Positions 1-6,526 of a stretch of DNA of 6,788 nt are shown here, in pieces. The DNA is from UBA2658 sp964617335 (GTDB taxonomy: Bacteria; Bacillota; Clostridia; Oscillospirales; Oscillospiraceae), in the NCBI GenBank assembly GCA_964617335.1, contig CAZTXG010000048.1, forward strand, positions 1 through 6,788, written 5' to 3'. Below the pieces are notes generated by a model. That model searched no databases, was not told the DNA's origin, and saw nothing but the letters and a program-made list of their open reading frames with translations. Each line of letters opens with the position of its first letter. The stretch's first letter is position 1. The position numbers and the translations under genes are program-made.

Positions 1-1
1 G

Positions 2-424
2 CCCCACATCGAGGCCACCGGCATCCTGGTGCACACCCCGGTCACCCACGGGCACATCATCACCGTGGTGGCCACCCCAAAGGAAGGGAAGATCACAAGG
101 GACGCCGCCATAGCGTGCTTCGAAAAGCACCCCCGCATCCGGGTGGTGTCCATTGATGAGGGCTTCCAGGGCAATGCCAGCTTCTTCCGCTATGCCAGGG
201 ACCTGGGCAACCGCCGGGGCGACATGTTTGAGGTGGGCCTGTGGCGGGACGCCGTGGTGGAAACCGGCGACGCCATCATGTTTGCCATCAACATCCCCCA
301 GGAGGCCGTCACCATCCCGGAAACCATCGACGCGGTCCGGGCCGCCCTGTCCATGCAGAAGGAGGGCGGGGAAGGCACCGCCCAGACCAACCGCTACCTC
401 CGCATCGGCAAAGGGAAAACCTGA
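2..424 (+). CDS. gap: Type II (archaeal-type) glyceraldehyde-3-phosphate dehydrogenase, C-terminal part
   Basis: This is the last 140 codons of a gene that runs off the left edge, in frame from base 2 to the TGA at 422-424. Type II enzymes are about 340 residues, so roughly 200 residues, including the NAD(P)-binding fold and the catalytic Cys, are missing. The visible part resembles the archaeal family: an HGH motif at fragment residues 16-18 where archaeal enzymes have HxH (region of the proposed catalytic His), then RDLGNRRGDMFEVGLW, and VTIPETIDAVRAAL matching the archaeal V.PENIDAIRA segment. The reaction is oxidative phosphorylation of glyceraldehyde 3-phosphate to 1,3-bisphosphoglycerate in the cytoplasm. 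The downstream archaeal-type pgk, starting inside its stop codon, supports the call. One oddity: archaeal enzymes have VHQES where this has IPQEA. The family call is from remembered sequence similarity; cofactor and exact substrate cannot be told. Confidence 0.82.
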   Translation, partial: PHIEATGILVHTPVTHGHIITVVATPKEGKITRDAAIACFEKHPRIRVVSIDEGFQGNASFFRYARDLGNRRGDMFEVGLWRDAVVETGDAIMFAINIPQEAVTIPETIDAVRAALSMQKEGGEGTAQTNRYLRIGKGKT

Positions 425-1674
425 TGCGCTTTGGCATCAAAACCCTGGACGAGGCCCAGGTGACCGGGAAAACCGTGTTGTGCAGGGTGGACATCAACCA
501 GCCGGTAGACCAGGCAACCGGCACCCTCAAATCCACCGCCCGCATCGAGGCCTGTGTGCCGACCCTCAAAGAGCTGTCGGACAAAGGCGCGCGCCTGGTG
601 ATCCTGGCCCATCAGGGCAGCGACATCGAGTACAAGAATTTCTACACCACCGCACCCCATGCCCAGGTGCTGTCAAAGCTCCTGGGCCGGGCGGTGGCCT
701 TCATTGACGACGTCACCGGCCCCGCCGCCCGGAAGGCCATCCAGGATTTGCAGGACGGGGACATCCTGCTGCTGGACAATGTGCGCTTCTGCTCAGAGGA
801 GCAGACCCTGTTTGAGCAGAAGCTGAAGCTGAGCCACCAGCAGCAGGCACAGACCCAGGTGGTCAAAAAACTGGCCCCGCTGGCGGACCTGTACGTCTGC
901 GATGCCTTTGCGGCCGCCCACCGGGACCAGCCCAGCCTCTGCGGCTTCCAGCAGGTGCTGCCCTCCTACATGGGCCGTCTGTTTGAGCAGGAGTATGTGG
1001 TGATCTCCCAGCTGATGGAAAACCCTGCCCGCCCCTGTGTGTTTATGCTGGGGGGCGCCAAGGTGGGGGATGCCTTCATGATGATGAACACCGTGCTGGC
1101 CGGCGGTATTGCCGACCAGGTGCTGACAGGCGGTCTGGTGGCCAACATCCTGCTGGCCGCCAGGGGAGAGCCCATCGGCCAGGGCAGCCTGGATTTCATC
1201 GAGACATCCAACAACGCCGCCCACATCGACACCGCCCGCAGCCTGCTTTCCAAATACTCGGGCAAGATCCTCCTGCCCCAGACCCTGGCCTACCTGCAAG
1301 CCGGCAGGCGGCAGGAGGCGGCGCTCATAGACCTGCCCCGGGAGGCCAGCGCCCTGGATATCGGCCGGCAGGATGCCATGCGCTACGCCGATATCATCCG
1401 CGGGGCCAAGACCGTGTTTGTCAACGGCCCCATGGGGGTCTTCGAGGAGGCAGAAACCGAGCTTGGCACCCAGATTCTCTGGGATGCCCTGGGGGACACG
1501 GCTGCCTACACCGTCATCGGCGGCGGGGACAGCATCACCGCCACCGCCAAATACGGCAAAACCCAGGACATCAGCTACCTCTGCACCGGCGGCGGCGCCC
1601 TGATCCGCTTTCTGTCCGGGGAGGAGCTGCCGGTGGTGAAAGCCCTGCGCCATGCCGCAAAGGAGTTCGAATGA
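424..1674 (+). CDS. pgk: Archaeal-type phosphoglycerate kinase
   Basis: The 416-residue protein transfers the acyl phosphate of 1,3-bisphosphoglycerate to ADP, giving 3-phosphoglycerate. Length and sequence fit archaeal PGKs. Visible motifs are RVDINQP (21-27), TAR with Arg40, LAHQG (61-65), DNVRF with Arg121, DAFAAAHRDQPS (160-171) with Arg167, LGGAKVGD (209-216), NGPMGVFE (334-341), IGGGDS (365-370) and TGGGA (388-392) in the nucleotide/phosphate loops. Both Rossmann-like lobes are complete. The ATG at 424 shares its A with the upstream TGA, and AAGGG at 411-415 gives good spacing; the frame stays open further upstream, but that stretch overlaps gap and is not PGK-like. Oddity: the loop normally HxGRP (bacteria, eukaryotes) or HQGKP (archaea) reads HQGSD, so the substrate-binding basic residue equivalent to yeast Arg65 is absent. 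The family is certain; 3-phosphoglycerate as the true substrate is less so. Confidence 0.93.
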   Translation: MRFGIKTLDEAQVTGKTVLCRVDINQPVDQATGTLKSTARIEACVPTLKELSDKGARLVILAHQGSDIEYKNFYTTAPHAQVLSKLLGRAVAFIDDVTGPAARKAIQDLQDGDILLLDNVRFCSEEQTLFEQKLKLSHQQQAQTQVVKKLAPLADLYVCDAFAAAHRDQPSLCGFQQVLPSYMGRLFEQEYVVISQLMENPARPCVFMLGGAKVGDAFMMMNTVLAGGIADQVLTGGLVANILLAARGEPIGQGSLDFIETSNNAAHIDTARSLLSKYSGKILLPQTLAYLQAGRRQEAALIDLPREASALDIGRQDAMRYADIIRGAKTVFVNGPMGVFEEAETELGTQILWDALGDTAAYTVIGGGDSITATAKYGKTQDISYLCTGGGALIRFLSGEELPVVKALRHAAKEFE

Positions 1675-2954
1675 GAATTGATTTCGGCTTTGGCGCAGGC
1701 TTCCAGCCCGTTAATATACCGGACAAAAACCTGCTGGCCGTCCTGGGCCCAAACACGGTGGAACTGGGGCTCACCGGGGAGGAGGAGGTGCGCAGGGCGC
1801 TTGCACACCCCATCGCCTCCAAACCCCTTAGCGACATCGTGAAGCCCGGGGAGAAGATCGCCATCGTCTCCAGCGACATCACCCGCCCCATGCCCACCCA
1901 CCTGGTGATGCCGGCCCTGCTGGACACCCTGTATGCTGCGGGGGTTGACCCCAAAGACATCACCCTGGTCTTTGGCCTGGGCATCCACCGGGAGCACACG
2001 GAGGAAGAGAAGAGAAAGCTGGCCGGGGAGCGGGCTTACCGTGAAATCCGCTGCATGGATTCCACCCCCCACGACTGCATCAGCTACGGCATCACCAGGG
2101 CAGGCACCCCGGTGGACATCACCCGGGTGGTGGCCGAGGCGGACCGGCGCATCTGCCTGGGCAACATCGAGTACCACTACTTCGCCGGCTATTCGGGCGG
2201 GGGCAAAGCCATCATGCCCGGGGTCTCCACCGGCGAGGCCATCCAGATGAACCACCGGATGATGGTGGAGGACAGCGCCGCTGCCGGCCGGCTGGAGGAC
2301 AACCCCATCCGCCAGGACATCGAGGAAGCCGCAGCCATGGTGGGAATCGACTTTATCTTAAATGTGGTGCTGGACGAGAAGAAGCGCATCGTCAAGGCGG
2401 TGGCAGGGGATTGGGTGGCAGCGCACCGGGAAGGCTGCCGGTTCCTGGATCAGCTGTACGGCAAGCCCATCACCGGCCGGGCGGACATCGTGCTGGTGTC
2501 CCCAGGCGGCTTTCCCAAGGACCTGAACCTCTACCAGGCCCAGAAAGCCCTGGACAATGCCAAGCACGCGGTGAAGAAGGGCGGCATCATCATCCTGATT
2601 GCCTCCTGCAAGGAAGGCCTGGGTGAAGCCGTGTTTGAAGACTGGATGACCACCATCCCCAACCCGCCCGCCATGGTGGAGCGGATCAGGCAGGATTTCC
2701 GCCTGGGCGGCCACAAGGCCGCCGCCATTGCCATGGTGCTGGAAAATGCGGAGGTATTCTTCGTCAGCGAGATGGACCCGGCCTTTGTCAGGCGCATCTT
2801 TTTGACGCCTTTCCCCTCAGCCCAGGCGGCCCTGGACGCCGCGTTTGAGCAGCTGGGCCCTGACGCCACGGTGCTGGCCATGCCATTTGGCGGGTCCACC
2901 CTGCCAGCCGTGGTGAACACCAAGCGACACCCTGCCAAGAAGGAGGATTCATGA
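1671..2954 (+). CDS. larA: LarA-family nickel-pincer 2-hydroxyacid racemase/epimerase
   Basis: The 427-residue protein belongs to the LarA (DUF2088) superfamily, whose members use the covalently bound Ni-SCS pincer nucleotide to invert C2 of 2-hydroxyacids by hydride transfer. Counterparts of the Lactobacillus plantarum LarA residues are all present at near-constant offset: Asp69 and Arg72 in SDITRP, catalytic His106 in GIHRE and His169 in EYHYFAGY, pincer-bearing Lys179 in GGGKAIMPG, nickel ligand His195 in NHR, and Gln289/Lys292 in YQAQKAL. The ATG at 1671 overlaps the pgk stop as ATGA, with AAAGGAG at 1659-1665. Known family substrates include lactate, malate, phenyllactate, 2-hydroxyglutarate and D-gluconate. 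Given sugar-phosphate neighbours, a sugar acid or glycerate-like substrate is more likely than lactate, but that is inference. The pincer-synthesis genes larB, larC and larE are not in this window and must be encoded elsewhere for activity. Confidence 0.9.
   Translation: MRIDFGFGAGFQPVNIPDKNLLAVLGPNTVELGLTGEEEVRRALAHPIASKPLSDIVKPGEKIAIVSSDITRPMPTHLVMPALLDTLYAAGVDPKDITLVFGLGIHREHTEEEKRKLAGERAYREIRCMDSTPHDCISYGITRAGTPVDITRVVAEADRRICLGNIEYHYFAGYSGGGKAIMPGVSTGEAIQMNHRMMVEDSAAAGRLEDNPIRQDIEEAAAMVGIDFILNVVLDEKKRIVKAVAGDWVAAHREGCRFLDQLYGKPITGRADIVLVSPGGFPKDLNLYQAQKALDNAKHAVKKGGIIILIASCKEGLGEAVFEDWMTTIPNPPAMVERIRQDFRLGGHKAAAIAMVLENAEVFFVSEMDPAFVRRIFLTPFPSAQAALDAAFEQLGPDATVLAMPFGGSTLPAVVNTKRHPAKKEDS
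2942..2946 (+). promoter_or_regulatory. Shine-Dalgarno for transketolase N-subunit
   Basis: GGAGG lies 4 bases before the ATG at 2951 and 7 bases before the in-frame ATG at 2954. The 7-base gap is closer to the usual optimum, so initiation at the second ATG (protein starting MTADL) is the better guess; both give essentially the same protein. The site lies inside the end of the larA coding sequence, which favours coupled translation. Confidence 0.7.
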
Positions 2955-3808
2955 TGACGGCTGACCTGAGACAGCTGGAAATTCTGGCCACACAGATTCG
3001 CATCGGCAGCCTGGAGGCCATCAAGGCCCGGGGCTTTGGCCATGTGGGGGGCAGCCTGAGCGTTGCAGACACCCTGGCGGTGCTGTACGGCGGCGTGATG
3101 CGCTACGACCCCAACAACCCCCGGTGGCCGGAGCGGGACAAAATGGTCTGCTCCAAAGGCCATGCCGGCCCCGCAGTGTACGCGGTGCTGGCGCTGAAAG
3201 GCTTCTTCCCCTATGAGCAAATCAAAACCTTGAACCAGCCCGGCACCAACTTCCCCAGCCACTGCGACCGGAAGAAAACCCCCGGGGTGGATATGACCAC
3301 CGGCTCCCTGGGCCAGGGCACCAGCCTGGCTGCCGGCATGGCACTGGGGGACAAGCTGAAAGGCCGGGACAGCAGGATGTACCTGATTGTGGGGGACGGC
3401 GAGCTCAACGAGGGGCAGCCCTGGGAGTCCTTCATGTTCATGGCATCCCGGAAGATGGATCACCTGACGGTGTTCATCGACTGGAACAAAAAGCAGCTGG
3501 ACGGCTTTGTGGATGAGATTAATCACCCCCAGAACTTCAAGCGGAAGTTTGAGGCCTTCGGCTTCCACACCCAGCAGGTCAACGGCAACTCGGTGAAAGA
3601 GGTATACGAAGCCGTGAAAGCCACCGAAACAGTCAAGGGCAGGCCCCATGCCATCGTGCTGGACACCATCAAGGGCGCTGGCATCAAGGAGGTGGAGGAC
3701 ACCTTCAGCAACCACTCCATGACCCCCAAGCCCGAGGTCATCCAGGGTTGGGTGCAAATTTTGCGCGATCAGATCGCGGCGATGGACGGAGGTGTTTTTG
3801 ATGCCTAA
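2951..3808 (+). CDS. Split transketolase, N-terminal (ThDP pyrophosphate-binding) subunit
   Basis: The 285-residue protein corresponds to the first domain of transketolase, encoded separately as in many Clostridia and archaea. The thiamine diphosphate/metal motif is GDGELNEGQPWE (148-159) closing at Asn179 in DWN. Active-site histidines equivalent to E. coli TktA 26, 66, 100 and 261 are visible as His31 (GHVGGSLS), His71 (SKGHAG), His104 and His255 (FSNHSM); GSLGQG is at 118-123. It needs the next gene product to form the active site, which lies between the two chains. It overlaps the larA stop as ATGA. A second in-frame ATG at 2954 has better spacing from GGAGG (2942-2946), so the true protein may be one residue shorter. 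It transfers a two-carbon ketol unit in the cytoplasm. Specialised split transketolases exist (apulose-4-phosphate AptAB, sulfosugar SqwGH), so the substrate is left open. Confidence 0.92.
   Translation: MMTADLRQLEILATQIRIGSLEAIKARGFGHVGGSLSVADTLAVLYGGVMRYDPNNPRWPERDKMVCSKGHAGPAVYAVLALKGFFPYEQIKTLNQPGTNFPSHCDRKKTPGVDMTTGSLGQGTSLAAGMALGDKLKGRDSRMYLIVGDGELNEGQPWESFMFMASRKMDHLTVFIDWNKKQLDGFVDEINHPQNFKRKFEAFGFHTQQVNGNSVKEVYEAVKATETVKGRPHAIVLDTIKGAGIKEVEDTFSNHSMTPKPEVIQGWVQILRDQIAAMDGGVFDA
3788..3793 (+). promoter_or_regulatory. Shine-Dalgarno fixing the transketolase C-subunit start
   Basis: GGAGGT lies inside the end of the N-subunit gene with a 7-base spacer to the ATG at 3801. This excludes the in-frame GTG at 3792, which overlaps the site itself, and sets the 8-base gene overlap. 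Confidence 0.8.
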
Positions 3809-4769
3809 GATTGTATACGACGGTTCCCTGGATCCCCGCACGTTCAAGGATGTGATCGGCCAAACCATCATCCGCCTGCTGGAGAGCGACCCGGATGTGA
3901 TCTACGTGGACGCTGATTTGATGAGCACCATCGGGACCTACAAATACCACCAGGAGCACCCGGACCGCGCCATCAACATGGGGGTGTCGGAGGCCAACAT
4001 GATGGGCGTGGCGGGCGGCCTGGCCGCCAGCGGGTTCAAACCCATCGCCCACACCTTCGGTCCCTTCGCCTCCCGCCGCAGCTTTGACCAGGTCTTCCTG
4101 TCCGCGGGCTATGCCGGCAATGACATCACCGTCATCGGCACCGACCCCGGCGTCTGCGCTGCCTTCAATGGCGGCACCCACATGCCCTTTGAGGACGTGG
4201 CCCTCTACCGCGCCATTCCCAGCGCCACCATCTTTGACATCACCGACACCGTGATGTGTGAGAACATCCTGCGCCAGGCGGTGAACCTGCCGGGCGTCAA
4301 ATACCTGCGGGTGGGCCGGAAAACTGCCGCCAAGGTGTATGAGGAAGGCAGCCAGTTCAAGGTGGGCCAGGCCATCACCCTCAGGGAGGGCAAGGACCTG
4401 ACCATCGTGGCCGCCGGCATCATGGTGCATGAGGCGCTGCAGGCCGCCCAAACCCTGGCGGAGGAGGGCATCCAGGCGGAGGTGATTGACATGTTCACCA
4501 TCAAGCCCCTGGATGAAACGACCCTGATAAAAAGCGCCAAAACCACCGGCGCCGTGCTGGTGACCGAAAACCACAACAAGGTGGGCGGCCTGTACGCCGC
4601 CGTGTGCGAAGCCCTGTCCAGGGAGCTGCCCACCCCCTGCGACTGTGTTGCAGTCAATGACGAATACGGTGAGGTGGGCCCCCAGGACTATCTGCAAAAG
4701 CGCTTTGGCCTGACGGCAGCGCGCATCATCGAAAAATCAAAGGAACTGGTGAAACGGAAACGCAATTGA
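3801..4769 (+). CDS. Split transketolase, C-terminal (pyrimidine-binding) subunit
   Basis: The 322-residue partner subunit has a pyrimidine-binding domain (about 1-175) and a transketolase C-terminal domain (about 190-312, with TENHNKVGG at 255-263). Catalytic Glu64, which activates thiamine diphosphate, is in NMGVSEANM; Phe88 fits the aminopyrimidine pocket; Arg13, Arg170 and His127 (GGTH) match E. coli Arg358, Arg520 and His473. The ATG at 3801 is preferred over the in-frame GTG at 3792 because GGAGGT at 3788-3793 sits 7 bases before it. It overlaps its partner by 8 bases, so equimolar coupled synthesis is likely. Oddity: the usual split-transketolase pattern GSHAGI..GEDGATH reads GTDPGV..AFNGGTH, so the substrate-phosphate His (E. 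coli 461) is Asp115 and the substrate-hydroxyl Asp (E. coli 469) is Asn123. Thiamine chemistry looks intact, but substrate choice is probably altered. Confidence 0.92.
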   Translation: MPKIVYDGSLDPRTFKDVIGQTIIRLLESDPDVIYVDADLMSTIGTYKYHQEHPDRAINMGVSEANMMGVAGGLAASGFKPIAHTFGPFASRRSFDQVFLSAGYAGNDITVIGTDPGVCAAFNGGTHMPFEDVALYRAIPSATIFDITDTVMCENILRQAVNLPGVKYLRVGRKTAAKVYEEGSQFKVGQAITLREGKDLTIVAAGIMVHEALQAAQTLAEEGIQAEVIDMFTIKPLDETTLIKSAKTTGAVLVTENHNKVGGLYAAVCEALSRELPTPCDCVAVNDEYGEVGPQDYLQKRFGLTAARIIEKSKELVKRKRN

Positions 4770-4772
4770 CAC

Positions 4773-4787
4773 CGATGTAGCACATCG
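4773..4787 (+). terminator. Small hairpin after the operon, weak terminator candidate
   Basis: CGATGT and ACATCG form a 6-bp stem with loop AGC, 3 bases after the last operon stop codon. Only two T residues follow directly, so it is a poor intrinsic terminator; it may instead protect the mRNA 3' end. It lies outside the insertion sequence and so belongs to the host locus. Confidence 0.3.
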
Positions 4788-4811
4788 TTGCATCCAATAT
4801 AGCATAATAAA

Positions 4812-4832
4812 GGGGCTGTCGCAGTAAGCGAT
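4812..4832 (+). repeat. Left terminal inverted repeat of the IS1182-family element
   Basis: The first 15 bases, GGGGCTGTCGCAGTA, match the reverse complement of the right end exactly. The match continues as GCGAT after one extra A at 4827, giving about 20 paired positions with a 1-base indel. Confidence 0.9.
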
Positions 4833-4857
4833 AGGCAAGAATAGAAAACGAGAATAT

Positions 4858-4895
4858 AAAAAGAGAGCATTCCAAGAGCGGGGTGCTCCCTTTTT
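4858..4895 (+). terminator. Hairpin terminator inside the left end of the insertion sequence
   Basis: The left arm at 4863-4873 pairs with 4880-4890 (one A/C mismatch and two G-T pairs) around the loop AAGAGC. It is preceded by five A residues (4858-4862) and followed by five T residues (4891-4895), so it could stop transcription from both directions. Its likely role is to block operon readthrough into the transposase gene, a known way for insertion sequences to insulate themselves. Function is inferred from structure only. Confidence 0.7.
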
Positions 4896-4899
4896 GTTG

Positions 4900-4905
4900 T
4901 ATAAT
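4900..4905 (+). promoter_or_regulatory. Probable -10 box of the transposase promoter
   Basis: A perfect TATAAT lies 46 bases before the transposase ATG and immediately after the terminator T-run. No good -35 is found at 16-18 bases upstream; that position (about 4877-4883) falls in the G-rich arm of the hairpin. The promoter would therefore be weak, or need another contact. Confidence 0.5.
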
Positions 4906-4951
4906 GTAGCTGCAAACAAAACAAATACAACAAGGTCAGGTTACACGAGAA

Positions 4952-6526
4952 ATGCCGAATTTTCAAGTAGTTATGCCCCTGGATGTAGGGATTTTGATTC
5001 CGGAAGATGCCACAGTTCACTCGCTGAAAGAGATTACGGACAAGTTGGACTTCAGCAATTTAAATCGGCGCTATATACGCAAGCCGGGCAGGCGTGAAGC
5101 AACACCAAAGCAACTGTTGGAAATCATTATTCTGGGGTTTATGAAATGCAAATATAGTCTGCGCGAAATCGAAGAAGCTTGCAGGTATGACATCTGCTTC
5201 CGCTATTTGCTGGGCGGGTGCCGGGTGCCGGACCACAGCCGGATTGGTCGATTCATACGAGAGCGCTTGTTGGGCGGAGCTGTTGAGGAACTGTTCTACC
5301 AGGTGGTTCACGAGCTGGAGTCACGAGGGGAAATTTCAGGGGAAAACCTGTTTGTAGACGGCACGAAGATTGAGGCGTATGCAAACAGGTATAGTTATGT
5401 GTGGTCAAAAGCGGTAGGAACAAACGCGCGAAAGCTTGCAGACAAAACTGCGGCACTGTTGGAGGAGTTGTCACAGATTTATGCCATGGAATTAAGCGAC
5501 ATAGCAGGAGCCGGGGAAGTGCTGGAGCGTTTGGAAGCACTGGCACAGAAGCAAGGCATTGTGTTTGTTCATGGTTGCGGGAAACGCAAGACACAGCTGC
5601 AAAAACATATCGAAGTTCTTCGGGAGTTCATAAGCAAGGGAAAATCGTACGATGACAGTTTGGCCATCATGGGAGAAAACCGGAGCAGTTACTCAAAAAC
5701 AGACCATGATGCAACCTTCATGCGCATGAAGGAGGATCATCTTGGCAAGGGGCAGTTAAAGCCTGCCTACAATGTGCAGTTGGGAGTGGACAGCGAATAT
5801 ATTGTCGGACTGGATGTCAGCGCACATCGAAACGACGTGCTTGCCTTGGTGCCCTTGCTGAAACGCATGAAACAGAAGGGTGGCTTAACGCATAAAAAGC
5901 TGACCTGCGACGCAGGGTACGACAGCGAGGAAAACCATACCTACGCAGAAGAGAACGGACAAATCGCCTTTATCAAGCCTCAGAACTACGAGAAAAGCAA
6001 AACACGAGGCTACAAGACGAATGCTTTTCTGCGGGAGAACATGCCTTATAATCCAGAGAAAGACGAATACACTTGCCCAGCAGGTCACAGTTTGCAACAT
6101 CAGGGCGACAGGCAACGCACCACAAAGAGCGGTTTCAAGCAGGTGGTTTCAGTATATGAAACGGAAGCATGCACCGGGTGTCCGTTGAAGGAAAAATGTA
6201 CCCGGGCCAAAGAGAATCGGGTGCTTGTGGTATCCAAAACCTTCCTGAGGCAACGAGCGACAGCCTTGGATCGCTTCACCAGTGAGGAAGGTGTTCTGTT
6301 GAGGATGAATCGTTCCATCCAGGTAGAGGGAGCCTTTGGCGTGCTGAAGGAAGACTGGGGCTTCCGACGCTTTGTGAGGCGCGGGTCTGTGCACGTGGAA
6401 ACAGAGATGTTTCTATATGCGATTGCATTTAACGTGAAAAAGCTTCACAACAAGCGCACCCAAAACCGCCTGAAAACCCATTTGCTTTATCCACAAAGTA
6501 TAAAAAAACTACTGGATACCGGATAA
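4952..6526 (+). CDS. IS1182-family DDE transposase
   Basis: The 524-residue protein catalyses cut and strand transfer of the element ends. The N-terminal DUF772-like region (about 50-115) includes YSLREIEEACRYDICFRYL. The RNase-H-like catalytic core has Asp136 in LFVDGTKIEA, Asp320 in LTCDAGYDS and Glu459 in IQVEGAFG as the probable DDE triad. Between Asp320 and Glu459 is a Cys cluster typical of this family, CPAGH (375-379) and CTGCPLKEKC (407-416), possibly zinc-binding. Length is normal and the frame is unbroken, so it may be active. The ATG at 4952 has only a weak AAGG/CAGG stretch (4932-4940) before it; the in-frame ATG at 4973 (residue 8) is an alternative start. Poor initiation signals are common for transposases and would limit transposition. 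Stop is TAA at 6524-6526. Confidence 0.93.
   Translation: MPNFQVVMPLDVGILIPEDATVHSLKEITDKLDFSNLNRRYIRKPGRREATPKQLLEIIILGFMKCKYSLREIEEACRYDICFRYLLGGCRVPDHSRIGRFIRERLLGGAVEELFYQVVHELESRGEISGENLFVDGTKIEAYANRYSYVWSKAVGTNARKLADKTAALLEELSQIYAMELSDIAGAGEVLERLEALAQKQGIVFVHGCGKRKTQLQKHIEVLREFISKGKSYDDSLAIMGENRSSYSKTDHDATFMRMKEDHLGKGQLKPAYNVQLGVDSEYIVGLDVSAHRNDVLALVPLLKRMKQKGGLTHKKLTCDAGYDSEENHTYAEENGQIAFIKPQNYEKSKTRGYKTNAFLRENMPYNPEKDEYTCPAGHSLQHQGDRQRTTKSGFKQVVSVYETEACTGCPLKEKCTRAKENRVLVVSKTFLRQRATALDRFTSEEGVLLRMNRSIQVEGAFGVLKEDWGFRRFVRRGSVHVETEMFLYAIAFNVKKLHNKRTQNRLKTHLLYPQSIKKLLDTG

Noticed and set aside
29..31. GTG as the start of the GAPDH gene
   Set aside because: Family resemblance and the open frame continue upstream to the window edge, and an intact enzyme needs about 200 more N-terminal residues.
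793..1653. 286-codon minus-strand frame opposite pgk
   Set aside because: Antisense shadow of pgk; low-complexity His/Gly/Gln-rich translation with no recognisable domain.
1575..2255. 226-codon minus-strand frame opposite the pgk/larA junction
   Set aside because: Shadow of conserved genes on the plus strand, with no plausible product.
3792..3794. GTG as the start of the transketolase C-subunit
   Set aside because: It overlaps the GGAGGT ribosome binding site; the ATG at 3801 has ideal spacing.
2531..3871. Long open frame on the minus strand (446 codons)
   Set aside because: It lies opposite the well-supported larA and transketolase genes, is rich in His, Gly and Val in the way GC-rich antisense shadows are, and shows no family motif.
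4688..5020. Minus-strand frames spanning the left end of the insertion sequence
   Set aside because: They cross the insertion boundary, the terminator and the transposase start, and have no recognisable domain.
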